DNA from: Dallia pectoralis
Taxonomy: Eukaryota; Chordata; Actinopteri; Esociformes; Umbridae
DNA length: 64,000 nt
Reading direction: 5' to 3'
Assembly: GCA_029465975.1 (NCBI GenBank)
Contig: CM055739.1
Location: 11,862,151 to 11,926,150 of the forward strand
Shown here: one piece after another, positions 14,284-26,586 of the stretch
Numbering within the stretch: the first letter of the stretch is position 1
Layout: each line of letters opens with the position of its first letter
Program-made: the position numbers and the translations under genes
The notes under the pieces: generated by a model
Database searches by the model: none
Told to the model about the DNA's origin: nothing
The model's input: the letters and a program-made list of their open reading frames with translations, nothing else

Positions 14284-14853
14284 ACCAATGTATGTGCACA
14301 TATGATATGTTTTGACTGGGAGTTGGTGCTGAGACCATAGTATGTTTCTCTGATGAGAACTCTACAATAGCCTACACAGCCCGAACCCCGAAATAACTAG
14401 TTTTTAAAATAGATATAGAAAATATACATCATTAACATTGTAGACTTTTATAATACAGTCACATATGTTTATTATTTCATTTGTTATTGGTTATTTTATA
14501 AATTAAACTTTTTAAAATTATATTTTTCCGTATTGTTTTTTACCCAACACATCCCATTTATACGAATAGGTTGTGACATGCGTCGTGCACTAATGTCTAA
14601 CGCCACCTGTTGACAGATGAATAGACATACAACCATTGAGTTGAGAAACTATCTTAAAATATATTTAATGGGCTTTCTAAGATCATATGATAATAAAGCG
14701 TTGTTGAAAAATAAAACGAATTTTAAATAAGTTATAGAATCTACACTACCATGGTCCATCATGAGGGCGGAAGCGGAAACAGCGGTTTGGCTCAGTGTTT
14801 TGCACACTTTCTGCAGGAACCAGACGTTTTAATTCATTTACATACCTGCTAAA
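14284..14853. promoter_or_regulatory. Upstream region and presumed promoter of sap18
   Basis: AT-rich sequence to about 14750, then a more GC-rich stretch directly before the sap18 ATG (GGGCGGAAGCGGAAACAGCGG near 14764). CGGAAGCGGAAAC resembles tandem ETS-type GGAA sites, common in housekeeping promoters. No TATA box is seen. The start site is inferred to lie around 14760-14850. Confidence 0.45.
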
Positions 14854-15182
14854 ATGGCTCTGGAATCGAGAGTCACACAAGAAGAAATTCGAAAAGTCAC
14901 AGAAAAGCCAATAGACCGGGAAAAGGTAGCTATCAGCACTTTTATCTTCGTTTCAATTACTTGGTTTGCAAACCAGCAACATAAGCAACAGTAGTAGCTA
15001 GCATCACGTTACTGTAGCTAGCTGTTAGCGGTTAGCTGTTTGCTGTTAGCTGTTAGCTAGCGTGCGAACTCAGTCGCGCTGCTTGCGTTGAGCGGAGTTA
15101 GTTACTCCCACTTCAAACTAAACCCAGAGTTGTATTATATTTTGCAGTCACATTTTCGTTGGGTCTAAATACGACGCCACTT

Positions 15183-15231
<49 letters not shown>

Positions 15232-16327
15232 GCGCAGACGTGCCCCCTTCTGCTGCGAGTGTTTACGACAAACACTGGCAGGCATCACAGGGTGGATGAA
15301 TTCGCCCGAGGACAAGTCCCTTCAAGTGAGCTACAAATCTACACCTGGTAAGAAAATGCAATATATAAAGGTTCCTTCATTGGTGTCATGCATATTATAG
15401 GGTACCTTGGCAACAGTTATTAATATCTTTGTGAAATAGCTGATGAGTTATTATTCTATTTAAGGATGGATGCCTCGCTAAAGGAGCTGACCAGCCTTGT
15501 GAAGGAGGTGTACCCTGAATCTCGGAAGAAAGGAACACACTTCGCTTTTGCCATTGTATATCCCGACCCCCAAAGAAATGGCTACAGGTTAGTATTTTAT
15601 CCAGAAGCCCAATAAATAGACATCTTCTTTTAATGGAATGTCAGTCTTATTGCATATGCCATCAACAGCTTTGTAGTTGTGTTTTACTGCTTCGTTTTTA
15701 TGTTTATTCGTATGTTGTAACAACATTATTATCGGTAAACAGCTGCAATGGATAGTAAATATCAGTTGAAAAAAACACAATGTGACCGTTTAGGTACTGC
15801 TTAATGTTGCTGCGGGACAACAAATGTTCTGCACATTTACTGTGAAATGTTGTAACATAGAATGTTACAGTTTTAAAGAAAAGTTCTACTTGCAAGTTGT
15901 AACTGTATAAATCTGTCTGAGACTGACTCAGTGATATATTGTGCAGCCAAGACATTATGACGACTATGGTTACTGCAGGACTTAAACCGTAGAGGTAATT
16001 GATGCTGATGTCGCCATAGCATTACTGTTTACTTTGCGTGTCAATTATCCTACCTTTAATCAATGTCTTGATGCTAAGTGGATCAGTTAAATTTGCTTTG
16101 TTCACCTTTGTAAAATAATCCAAACCTTGTTAATCGTTGGCCCTGGTCTATTTCATTGCAGAGTGAAAGACATCGGCAACACTGTGTCAGGCAGGAAGGG
16201 GGAGAATGACTCCATGACGCTACAGTCACAGCGTTTCCAGATAGGAGACTACCTGGACATAGCCATCACACCGCCTAACAGAGCCCCGCCACAGAACCCA
16301 CGCATGGGAATGGGGAGATTGTTCTGA
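14854..16327 (+). CDS. sap18: Sin3A-associated protein 18 (Sap18), four coding exons, complete
   Basis: Small ubiquitin-fold nuclear protein: a subunit of the SIN3-HDAC corepressor and, with RNPS1 and acinus, of the ASAP complex at exon junctions. Coding exons: 14854-14925, 15238-15347, 15465-15587 and 16162-16327; all introns have GT-AG ends and phases agree. The product is 156 residues. Recognisable blocks are ESRVTQEEIRK, REKTCPLLLRVFTTNTGRHH, ELQIYTWMDASLKELTSLV, KKGTHFAFAIVYPD, SGRKGENDSMTLQSQ and QIGDYLDIAITPPNRAPP, which correspond almost residue for residue to human SAP18. The start ATG gives MALESRVTQ, matching the shorter human start. The C-terminus (NPRMGMGRLF) differs slightly from the human tail. 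The protein looks intact and under constraint. In human it lies in the same 13q12 neighbourhood as GJA3 and GJB2. Confidence 0.97.
15182..15237 (+). promoter_or_regulatory. CT microsatellite forming the 3' splice site of sap18 intron 1
   Basis: An almost pure CT run (15182-15229) followed by CGCGCGCAG; AG at 15236-15237 is the acceptor of exon 2. The polypyrimidine tract is therefore itself a microsatellite whose length could vary among alleles. Confidence 0.9.
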
Positions 16328-16567
16328 CCGTAAACAGACACACCATTCTACCAAACATGACAACCTCAAAACGTACGAGAAGCCTTCTTGGAACATACAG
16401 ACTTTGTCTCTTACTTTCACTCGGGAGACTGATTTTCCAGAGCCTCATCCTTCAGATTTTACTGCATCCATATGCATAATTTTTGTATGTTTTATTTTAT
16501 AGGTGATTTTTATCAGAAAACATATGGAACTCTTTGAAGCGGGTGTTCTCTAGTGTGGATAATGTGT

Positions 16568-16573
16568 AATAAA
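16568..16573 (+). terminator. Polyadenylation signal of sap18
   Basis: AATAAA about 240 bp after the stop codon, in AT-rich sequence; the expected place for the sap18 mRNA 3' end. Confidence 0.75.
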
Positions 16574-16599
16574 GTAGTCTTTAACAACATCTGGCAGTT

Positions 16600-17407
16600 T
16601 TTAATATTGCTATACCATTTTGTATGCAATGTGGGCATTTTAGCGATACCTGGTGTAGTTTGAGGTGCTGCAATGCCATTATGGTATCTCTAGGGGGCAG
16701 TGTTGGTAAACAAATAGCCATAACCCATAGACAACTCTAGGGACTTTCTTCTCAACCCAGATCATTCGTTCTCAAAGGCTTGACTTTGATTGGGTCCCCA
16801 ATGTGCTCATACTTGTGAAGAGGAAAGTCATAAAGCTGTTAACACAGTAATTATTGGACACCAAATTTCTGTTTGGCCAGCATAACGTGGCAGTAATGCC
16901 AGGCTGGCAGGAACATCACAGATGTGATGGATCCCTGTGGTCCGGCTAAGCCAAATCCATACAGGGAAGCCCTCTTGCCATCTGCCTGTCTGGCCCAGGT
17001 CCAGCTCTTCAAACTGATGTTTATTGTGGCAAATATACTTACTGAAAACATGTATTTGGGAATAGACCACTGACCCAACTAATAAGAAATCTGCTGACTG
17101 GGTCTCTAGTTTGCAAACTATGGTTGACTTTTGCGTTAAGCATGGCAATTATTCTCTGGTGGTTGCGTTTGCTCATCCTTGCAAAAGTTTGGAAGTATCC
17201 CAATGTTTGGATGAAAGAATGTGACAGTGGCGTGTGATCTAATATGGGTCTGATTGAGTCTGATGGCTTGGCGTAAAAACCTTTTGCTCCCTTCTTCATT
17301 TCGAGGTCTGTTGACTGATTGTGCATCGCTGCAAATGTTTGCCTTCATTGCTTAGCGTAATGTTACTCTTACTGGGTGCAGCAGACTAAGAGAAGGTTAT
17401 GACACCA
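16600..17407. other. Flank between sap18 and the piggyBac element
   Basis: No gene seen. The reverse open frames at 16828-17148 and 17039-17326 overlap each other in different frames and show no recognisable motif. Confidence 0.5.
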
Positions 17408-19103
17408 TTAACCCTCGTGTTGACCTGGGGTCATTCTGACCCCAAAAAAAATATTTTGCCGAAAAATATGTTTTTTTTTCATTAATTGGTCTGAAAATAA
17501 GGGTAGTTGTTTATTACTATGCTCTTTATGAGTCAAACTAATTAGTAGTAATTTGATTGAATTCTGGGTGTTTCACTAAATGTAATAACCTCTGTTGTCC
17601 TCTGGGGTCAAAAAGACCCCGCAGCACAAAGTAGTCCAATGGAGCAAATTGTCACATAATACTGCTTGGCAAAACAACTTTGATCTTGTGTGTTTGTTGT
17701 GTGGGGTCAAGCAATGGTTATGACAACAACACAAAACAAAACAAGTATTTTCTCACAGGTGTTTGGGGCATTTCACATGTTAGTCTGAGTGAGACATGCA
17801 GCACAATGAGGAGGCAGACGTTTTATATTGCACATGAGGCTTGCAAGATAATTTTTGATATAAAAGAAAATAATGACCAGGAGGACAATGCTGAATATAA
17901 TGAGGATGAATCAACTGATGAAGAGGGTTCAGGGTCAGAAGAGGAGGAACATTATGATGAGGTGATAGATCCAACATAGAGACAGCATGCTACTTCTTCC
18001 TCTGAAGAAGCCCCACATCTCTTGCTGCAGAAATGGAAGATGATTATGAATTTTAGGAAATGGATGAACGTGATGATGAGGAAGAATCTGAAGCTGATAT
18101 GGAATAAGTGTCAGAAGTGAAGCACGGCACCTATTATGATGAAGAATCAACTGATGAGGCACCTAGAAATCTGAAGTTGAAATGGAAGAAGTGTCAGAAA
18201 TGGAGGACAACATATATTATGATGAAGATGAAGAATCAACAGATGAGGTAGAATGAGGAAGAGGACCCAGCTGAGATAGAAGAATATTTCCAGTCAAAGG
18301 ATGAAACATTGATCTGGTCTTCCATCCCTCCCAGTGACCGGCGAAGAATGTTGTCAGCAGAGAGAGAGACAAGCCACAATGGTCCAACTGCATATGCAAG
18401 GTCTCAGATTGATGACATAAAGTCCACGTTTGACCTGTTTCTGCCTATTGAAGACACAGTGCTGAACATGACAAACAAGGAGGGGCAACGCATTTATGGT
18501 CACAAGTGGAGAAAGATGAATCAAATGGATTTGCAGGCATATGTGGGTATGTTTTATGTCAATAAGGTCTATTGGCTCTAAATTCCCAAAAAAAGCATTT
18601 TTTTTCTATTAATGGGTTGAACTGAAGTATGACTAAAGGTGTAACACAAAATCTATTGTAAATTTATACTGTATGCTTTATAAACAGTCAAACCAGGCGG
18701 GGTCATTTTTGACCCCAGAGGACAAAAGGTGTGATTATGGGCTGCCATTTCTAAAAATAAAATTATTCAAAAACAGCATCCTGACTATACTTTGACAAAT
18801 ACCACTCAGTGATAAGTCAAATAGTCAAAATAATATTAGGTCAAAATAATTCATAGTTTTTTTCAGTTTTGTACTCAAAAACAGGGTATACTTTTATGTA
18901 AACAGGGTCATTTGGCTCTAATTTCCCAAAAAAAGCAAATTTTTTTCTAGTAATGGGTTGAACTGAAGTAAGACTAAAGGTGTAACACAGAATTGATTAT
19001 ACATTTATACTGTATGCTTTATAAACAGTCAAACCATGCGGGGTCATTTTGACCCCAGAGGACAAAAGGTGTAAGGCACCTGGGAGGACAACACGAGGGT
19101 TAA
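17408..19103 (+). mobile_element. piggyBac-like element, internally deleted, with TTAA target sites
   Basis: TTAA at 17408-17411 and 19100-19103 flank terminal inverted repeats starting CCCTCGTGTTG (left 17412; right end CAACACGAGGG at 19089-19099). Subterminal palindromes of the form GGGGTCA...TGACCCC occur at 17427-17443 and near 18698 and 19038, and a variant (GGGGTC...GACCCC) near 17604. TTAA duplication and CCCT-type ends define piggyBac. Only the acidic N-terminal part of a transposase remains, so the copy is non-autonomous. A segment of about 165 bp is present twice (18569-18732 and 18908-19073). Confidence 0.95.
17806..18550 (+). pseudogene. Truncated piggyBac (PGBD-type) transposase relic
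   Basis: Starts MRRQTFYIAHEACKII, continues as a very acidic region (DEEGSGSEEEEHYDE), then has stops and frameshifts around 17977-18260. A second intact piece (18243-18550) includes WSSIPPSDRRRMLS, GPTAYARSQIDDIKSTFDLF and NKEGQRIYGHKWRKM, which match the start of the DDE_Tnp_1_7 region of piggyBac-derived proteins. Homology ends near 18550 and the catalytic aspartates are absent, so it cannot encode an active enzyme. Confidence 0.85.
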
Positions 19104-22100
19104 GAACTTTATTAGAGATGAATATGATATGTCCAATTAATGTTGTCTACGTGTGACATAAAACGGGCATATAGGCCTGTTTTATATTTTCACTGCTATT
19201 TGCCCTGAGGAGCGCTAAGGGTAAATTCTTCTGATATTTTAGTCATCTTATTATGTGGTTGTTATTGTCTAATCATCTAGCAAAGAATGCACTATAATTG
19301 AATTCTTATTTGATGGAGCGTGCGTTTACCTGAGTTTCAGTGGTATTGATACGATTATCCCATTTCATATTTCCAACTATAGGCTAATTCAGACAATGAC
19401 ATGCCGACCATCAGATTTACAGTAATGTCATGCTGTTAAGTTAGGCTAATTCACCGCACCTTTGATCTATCCATATATGTCATATACGTTCAATGGTTAA
19501 GTCCCTGAGCCTTTGTGTTAAATATATTGCGGGATGTCCTAATAGGTATTGTGTTTCTGAAATCGAGTGACCTCACAGACAATTAACACACAGAATTATG
19601 AATTCTCATCCGAGGAGGACACCGCTTTAGATCAAAGCAAATAGCAGTATTCCACCTGGATTACACACATGGAAAATCCAGCCGAAATAATGGGAGGTGA
19701 TATAAAGACAAGCCCAGTCCAAGTGTTTTCGCTGTCTGCTTTCACGCTCCTTTGGTTCGTTCATTCATTCGACATGCAGCTGTCAGACGAGCGTGTGAAG
19801 GGAAAAAACGTGTTTATTCTCCGAGAGCAATCAGCGGGTCTATTTATAGTTGTGGCCGCCGACTGGGTGTGTGGCACTCGAGAAATTGGCAATTTAGGGA
19901 GCGAGCGCACCCATGATTGCCGGACTGCATCGGTAGGACGCTCAATCTATCAGACTAGATCCAGAGACCAACCCGGCGGCAAGAGTGGGCAGGAGGGAGG
20001 GATAGACATGGGTGGAGACCGAACGAATGAATGAGTGAACGCAGCAGCCGCACACTCGCCCCCAAGTGCTATTGTAAAGGAGACGAAGGGTCTTTAATAC
20101 CAGTGAGTATTCTGAATTAGATTACAAACGCAGATAATATATTATGATATTAGCAGGCTTGTGGACTCTACGTCCAGTCTCATCCATTATGCCTCACCGA
20201 GATGTATTTGGTATTTCTCAATGGGCTGCTGCTTTGCCCTCGTCTGTAGCTCCGGTAGAGGACTATCTAATTAAGATGGGTAGTTTCTGCCCTGTGTGCG
20301 CTGCTGCTCGAGGGGCGGTTGGCTGAACAGGGTTGAGGACAGATTCTGGGTTATGTGTATGTTAATGGTTTAGGCTGGTGTGACTAAGCTGATTCCAGAC
20401 CTGTGCATAAGGGCATCGGCCACTGACAGTCTCCGGAGTCACAGACCATGGCATCAGCCTGGCTCACTGACCTTGACCTTACCTTGGAGGCTCAATGGAC
20501 TGAGGCCAGTGAGTCAGTCACTGAGAGTGTGTGTATTGTGTGAGTGTGTATTGTGTGTGTGTTCGGCCCCGATACAGGCCGCTGACATTAAATGACTTTT
20601 TTGGCAAGCAGCAGGTGTGGTTGAAGGAATTCTATTATGAAAGTCACTAGACATCACTTTTCCTCAATCAGCAGTATAATTGTCCCTGGCTTCGTTTAGA
20701 CAGGCTGTATAATGCCGATGTTTTTCACACTATCGAGTACATACCCTTTAACAATATATTTTTTTCAAAGCAATTCAGACCAATTCTCTTAAAAGCAGTC
20801 ATATGAGCTCCCCCCAGACTCTTTAGTTTATGTATACAGACCACATTTCAGGGAGTTGCTCATTGACCAAATAATGTATGACAATAACAAATGTGTGTTT
20901 CATCGAATATATTCTTTTATTGAGCTCCCTAATGTAGACCATTGTCACACCAAAAGAAAGAAGATGTTTCTGGCAATACATTGCCGTCTATGCGAAAGAG
21001 AAATGTATTTAATAGAAAGCTTTTGCCAGTTCACTTTAGATATTGAAAAAAGTAACATACATTGTATTTTTTTGTACAGTCCACTTTGTTAGAAGGAAAG
21101 TGGCAAAGGTATTTGACCTTTTTGAATTTGTTACAATTACGGAGAAATAAAACAGGTTTTGAGTAATTATTTCCAATTATAAAGTCATTGCCAACTTGTC
21201 TATTTGGTGTATTCGTATGTTTGCCTCGTAGTCTTTGTAACCTTGACTTTCTCTAATCCTAACCCTAACTCTAGCCTTTACTTATCTCTAATCCTAACCA
21301 AAAATCTATCTTTAATCCTAACCTAAAATCTCTCTAACCTTTACTTTATCTCTATCCCTAAACCATCTGGGTGCTTCTCAGTTGTTGTTTACCAATTTAC
21401 TGTCATTTATTTACTTATGGTTAAATTGATTGATTCTAATCTTTTTCCACTGACAGCCATATATTGAGTCACGTGACATTTATCTTTAAAATAAATAAAA
21501 TATATTTTAAAAACTATTTCCACCAAATGAATGTTATGACATAAACCATGTCATCTATATGTGCCAGTAAAATTGTTCTACCTCATGACACCTGTTTTTT
21601 CCAATTAATGCATTGTCCTGTGAGAAACGTTCACGAGGATCTTACCACTGAATGTATTGAAGAAAAAAGTAAACCATAAGACAATTATCGTGTCCAATCA
21701 ATGCAATGTATTGAGGAAAAACTTGAGCCGTAGACATTTATCCTTCCAATTGTGATGACTGATGTACTGATTTGGAACCCACATTAATCCACTTGGATGG
21801 ATATTCATTTCATTGCATACAGACGCTAGAATATTGACTTGTCAGTGGGGAGCGGAGGAGGGCAGCAGAACGACCGGAATCGAGCCTGGATCCTATATGT
21901 TTACAGTATTCACAGGACAGCAACATGGACTGAATGTTTCTGGATGTGGGTTAGTATGTGGGCGTGTGAATGTAAGGGAGAGCGCCCTGAAGCCCCATTC
22001 CCTGTTCATTCCATAAAGGATAAGTAACATGGTAGATTTGACACCGAGCCAATGAGAGGACAACATTAAGATCATATCATAGCATTACCAGATTATACAA

Positions 22101-22135
22101 ATCCTTTCATATTGCCCAGAATTGCATTGGGATTT
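19104..22135. other. Gene-poor region after the piggyBac element
   Basis: Mostly AT-rich. A more GC-rich patch at about 19980-20115 ends in a possible splice donor (CCA|GTGAGTATT near 20100) and might be a 5' exon of an unannotated transcript; weak. Degenerate TCTAATCCTAACC repeats lie at about 21245-21365. The open frame at 19669-20034 has no known domain. Confidence 0.4.
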
Positions 22136-22139
22136 TAGG

Positions 22140-22625
22140 TCAATATTGTGTGTGTGTGTGTGTGTGTGCGTGCGTGTGTGCGTGCGTGTGATTAAGCTTG
22201 CGTGTGTGTTTTGTGTGTGTGTGTGTGTGAATAAGCGTCAGTGTGTGTTTTGTGTGTGTGTGTGTGTGTGTGAATAAGCGTCAGTGTGTGTTTTGTGTGT
22301 GTGTGTGTGAATAAGCGTCAGTGTGTGTTTTGTGTGTGTGAGTGAATAAGCTTGAGTGTGTGTTTTGTGTGTGAGTGTGAATAAGCTTCAGTGTGTGTTT
22401 TGTGTGTGAGTGTGAATAAGCTTGAGTGTGTGTTTCGTGTGTGTGTGTGTGTGTGTCGTGAATAAGCTTGAGTGTGTGTTTTGTGTGTGTGTGTGTGCGA
22501 ATAAGCTTGAGTGTGTGTTTTGTGTGTGTGTGTGTCGTGAAGAAGCTTGAGTGTGTGTTTTGTGTGTGTGTGTGTGTGTTTGCGAAATGCGAATAAGCTT
22601 GAGTGTGTGTTTTGTGTGTGAGTCT
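22140..22625. repeat. GT-rich minisatellite
   Basis: About twelve units of roughly 35-45 bp built from a variable TG run, GAATAAGCTTGAG or GAATAAGCGTCAG, then TGTGTGTTTTG. Both a microsatellite and a higher-order repeat. Confidence 0.92.
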
Positions 22626-22639
22626 GTGTGCTCTGAAGG

Positions 22640-24900
22640 ATCTAAGGTGTAGAGCACTGTGCTGGCAGATAGGCAATTAGTTTAACCGTCTGATGGCCTG
22701 CAGGTGGAAGCTTTTTATTTTGCTCTATCTTGATGATAATGTGCCTGAACTCTCTGATGCCAACGCTAGCAGCCTTCGGCTCAGGTGGCTGAGGTCCATG
22801 ATTATCACCGTGTGGAGTGATCGTCTCCGAGGGCAACCCCGGGGCTCCCTGCTTCCTGTTTGTGAGGCGTTGAAAGCTGAGCGTTTGTCTGCTTTTACAG
22901 CGTCCTCTATTTGACGTGATTCATGTGGAACAAGTTTAAGCACATTTATCACAAATTGTGATTCAAAACCATGATAAATCTGGGGACAAATGATTAGTTT
23001 ATTGGAAAAGTGTTATATATTTAAAGGTTGTGCTCATTCAGAATGCGGCTCCATCTCAAGCCGAGTCTCGTTGTATTTTGATATAGGCTAAAATCTAGAG
23101 ATGTGGCAAAACCTTTACTCAGTACGGTCACTCCCATCGTATTATTAAGATCTCCTGGGCCAACTCGGTATTTGTGCCGTGAAAAGGATGCTCGCTATAG
23201 TGCTTAGATTAGGATCTGGACTTATCTATTCAATGCATATTATTAGTAATCAAATATTATGCATTTCACCACCAATTTTGGATACTGTAATTCCAAATAA
23301 CTACTGTAAGAAATAAATTATATAATAATATGTTATTTACATGGACGTCCGTGTAAATGCCTGAGTAAAACATATAGACAAAAATGCATTTGAAAAAATC
23401 TAACAATATAAAGTATTAAATTAAATCTGACCAACATCCCTTTTTTAGTATTTTCAGTACTAAGTTATATATTTTTAATTAACATTTTACAAAATTAACC
23501 GACATTCCAATCCAGGCACAGTTTATATTGACTGCATCTAATTCAAAAGATGACAGTTGAGCAAGAAAAAATAAGAACTGTAATTTCTGGAGAAATAACC
23601 AGGCATGTGCGACCACAACAGATACTCTTTGATAGTGGGAAAACAAAGAGAGAGCAGCCGGAGTCGAATCCACAAAACATAATTATCACCCGTGAAGAGA
23701 AAAGAGGTCATCCGTTGTTTTAAATGCAATTTGTCTTCCCTCCCAATATTGAATTGTGTAATATGCGATTATGGCCTTGTGGTAACAACTCAGCAGGAGG
23801 TGCCAGATTTGGAGATCAAGGCGTTCTGCCTCTTGTTACACTGCTCGCTCCACCAGCATGTTTTCAACGTTAGTAAAAGCTTAACCCTCTTGGGTCTGAC
23901 TAGAGGTATGCCTTCGCTTACCCTTCTCCGACATCTTTGAATGTGTCGAATCCTGGCTGTAGCCAAAGCTGCACCGTGAGGCAATACAAAACAAAGTCTT
24001 CTGCCTGGGGATGCTGGATCTGCAGGCCTTAAGCAGTATAGTTCTGGTTCAAGGGCCCCAAGCTCCTAGAATGTCCCATAGCAATTAAAATCCAAATGAA
24101 TTGGGGTCACCACTTACGTAGTTAGAATATATCAAGTAATTTCAAAATGTGTCTGTGGATCAGCAGTTTTTCACTTGTTATCTTAATCACTCAATTAGCT
24201 AGTCACTTAATTAGTAGTCTTACGAAGCCACACCTCCAAATCCCGTCACGCCTCCATGGCCTGGTCTAAGACGCTACTCAATTAGGCAAGTCCGCAACCA
24301 ATGTTTAGGTTGCTGCATAAATATGTCATGGCAAAATGTGAAGGATTTCAGGAAATTATGTCACGTTTCAGGGTGTAGTGAATAAAACAGGCGCAGGGCG
24401 GGTAAATCACGTTCGATTAGGTTTAATAAAAGTAAAACAGACACCGAACGGAAAAACATACGCTGGACGTTAATCAAATTGCGCCTACTGTAACGACTTA
24501 AATACATTTAAAAATTCCAGCGACATGAACCAACACCCACCAATAAAACAAGGAACGACAAAGGAGTGACATTTCCCAGTGACTTCAACACAAAGCTAAT
24601 CACACTGCTAACCGCTAACTATGCCCAGCTTTGTACATTCAATAACAATCCTAATCATCGAACTAAAACGTGTGCCAACTACCTCAGGTCCCGTGTGAAA
24701 CAAAACCCCTCACCACCCGTGACAAATTATCTGAATGATTACATTTGTACTCTCTGCCCAATGGCAAATTATATACAATTGCAATAAAGTAGCTTTACAT
24801 TTTTTAGAAAATGATTAGAATGTATTAGAAATTATTAGAATTCATTAAAAATGATTAGAATTTGAGGAAATGCACTTCAAGGTAAGTACACATCTCGACT
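22640..24900. other. AT-rich interval, no gene recognised
   Basis: A GC-richer block at 22655-22900 (GTCTGATGGCCTGCAGGTGG) looks like part of an interspersed fish repeat from memory; unproven. The rest is AT-rich. 24360-24560 may also belong to a retroelement (AATAAAACAGGCGCAGG) but I cannot define ends. Confidence 0.35.
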
Positions 24901-24904
24901 GAGG

Positions 24905-25680
24905 CCCAAATGTACAAAAAAGTTGTGGTCACTTTGCTTGTTTTTGAATGACAAGCTATTTTAGATTCATTGAAATATTATCAAGTTGATCAGAAATACA
25001 GTAATCGTTAATGTTGTTAATGTTGTGAATTACTATTGTTATTGGATGATTGTCAATTAATTATCTACATAGGCATACAGAGGCAACAATCAGACCTGTG
25101 TTCCAATGGCACGTTGTGTCTGCTAATCCAGGTTAATAATTTGAAAAACCTAATTAGTCATTAGAATACCCTTTTGCCAATATAGTAGCACTGAAAACTG
25201 TTGTGCTAAATAATGAAGCAATGAAACTGACCTTCTTTAGACTAGTTCATTATCTTTAGCATTTAGTGTTTGTGGGTTCAATTACAAACGCCAAATGGCC
25301 TGTAACAAGATGTTCCTCTGAAATGTATTAGTCTATTCTTTTTCTGGGAAATTAAGCCTGTTACATGCGAGAGATTGCTAAGAAACTGAGGATTTTGTAC
25401 CACACGGTGTACTACTCCCATCACAGAACAGCGCAAACTGGCTCTAACCAGTATAGAGCTAGGAGTGGGAGGCCCCAGTGCACAACTGAGCAAGAGGACA
25501 AATACAATAGTGTCTAGTTTGAGAAACAGACTCCTTACAAGTCCTCAATTGGCAAAGATTAAGATTGGCAAAAAACACAGACATTGGACAAAGGAAGCCC
25601 TCTGAAGAATCTAGATGGCCAACATCCCTGAGTCGCTCATTCACTGTTGACGTTAAGACTTTTGAACAGTAGTGCAATGC
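24905..25680 (+). mobile_element. Tc1/mariner-like element relic, plus orientation
   Basis: Same family as 5370-5775, opposite orientation. The left end (AAATGTACAAAAAAGTTGTG) and right end (ACTTTTGAACAGTAGTG, 25658-25674) are diverged inverted ends. At 25300-25530 a transposase N-terminal helix-turn-helix region is still readable: AREIAKKLRI, VYYSHHRTAQTGSNQ, RSGRPQCTTEQEDKYN. The catalytic half is missing, so it is a deletion derivative. Confidence 0.88.
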
Positions 25681-26585
25681 AGAATCACATTTCACTTTGA
25701 TAATATGAAATAGTATCACACAGCTTAAATGTTCAGGGGAAGCATTATAAAATGTCAGGAGTCAAATTGCAGGAGTCAAATGGCAGGAGTCAAATGGCCG
25801 CAGGTCTACATCTTTCACATTTCTTTTCTAGTAAATGTGTGTTTGCCCGCATGCACATACACGTGTACTCAGAAGTCACTGAGATGTGAACTGTGATTGA
25901 AAAGCATATCCCTTGCTTGATCTATTATTATATCTCCATCTTTTCCTTTGACCACACAGCTTTGAAGAAATGGGTACCTCTTGAGACTGCCTTTGTCACT
26001 TACTGTGTTTTTTCTGTGTAGACCATGGCAACATCCTTGCCATGGTCTCGAAGCACCATTTTGGGTCAGGGAACTTTGCAGAACCGACGTCGGAAAAGAA
26101 AGACTGCACGTCCACAACACAGATTCTGCTATGTACCGGACCATGTATATTCTATGCCGTAGGTCGGAAAGTCATAATTCATTATAACTTCACGCTTTCA
26201 CAAAGAAAAAAAAACACCTGAAGTCCTACATCAATGTCTTTCGCTTTCGCCTGCTGTCTTTTTTCTCCCTACATTCTCTCTCACTTTTCTCTCTCTCTCA
26301 ACCCTCTCCCGGTTTCCCAGCCTCATTAGATCATCTAGGTTAACGACCGTCTCTTAAAGGGTTACAGAGACCTAATTGGACATTTACATTTCCCAGTGTG
26401 TCATTCATGAAATTTCACTGCTAACGGTAATGTAGTCATTCTTGAGGACTTACAGAAGGCTTAGGGTCCATATGCAGTTATATATATCTAAATGGATGTG
26501 GGTGGGGGGGGCTTAATTGGTGCAAACAGCATCCTGCACTGCCCAAAGCTCCACACGGTGCCTTTCTTTAGAGGATTTGTTGCAC
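25681..26585. other. Unique-looking interval
   Basis: No gene recognised; short CT-rich run near 26240-26310. Open frames here are short and without motifs. Confidence 0.45.
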
Positions 26586-26586
26586 T

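Noticed and set aside
19669..20034. 121-codon frame MENPAEIMGGD...
   Set aside because: No domain recognised; likely chance frame in a GC-richer patch.
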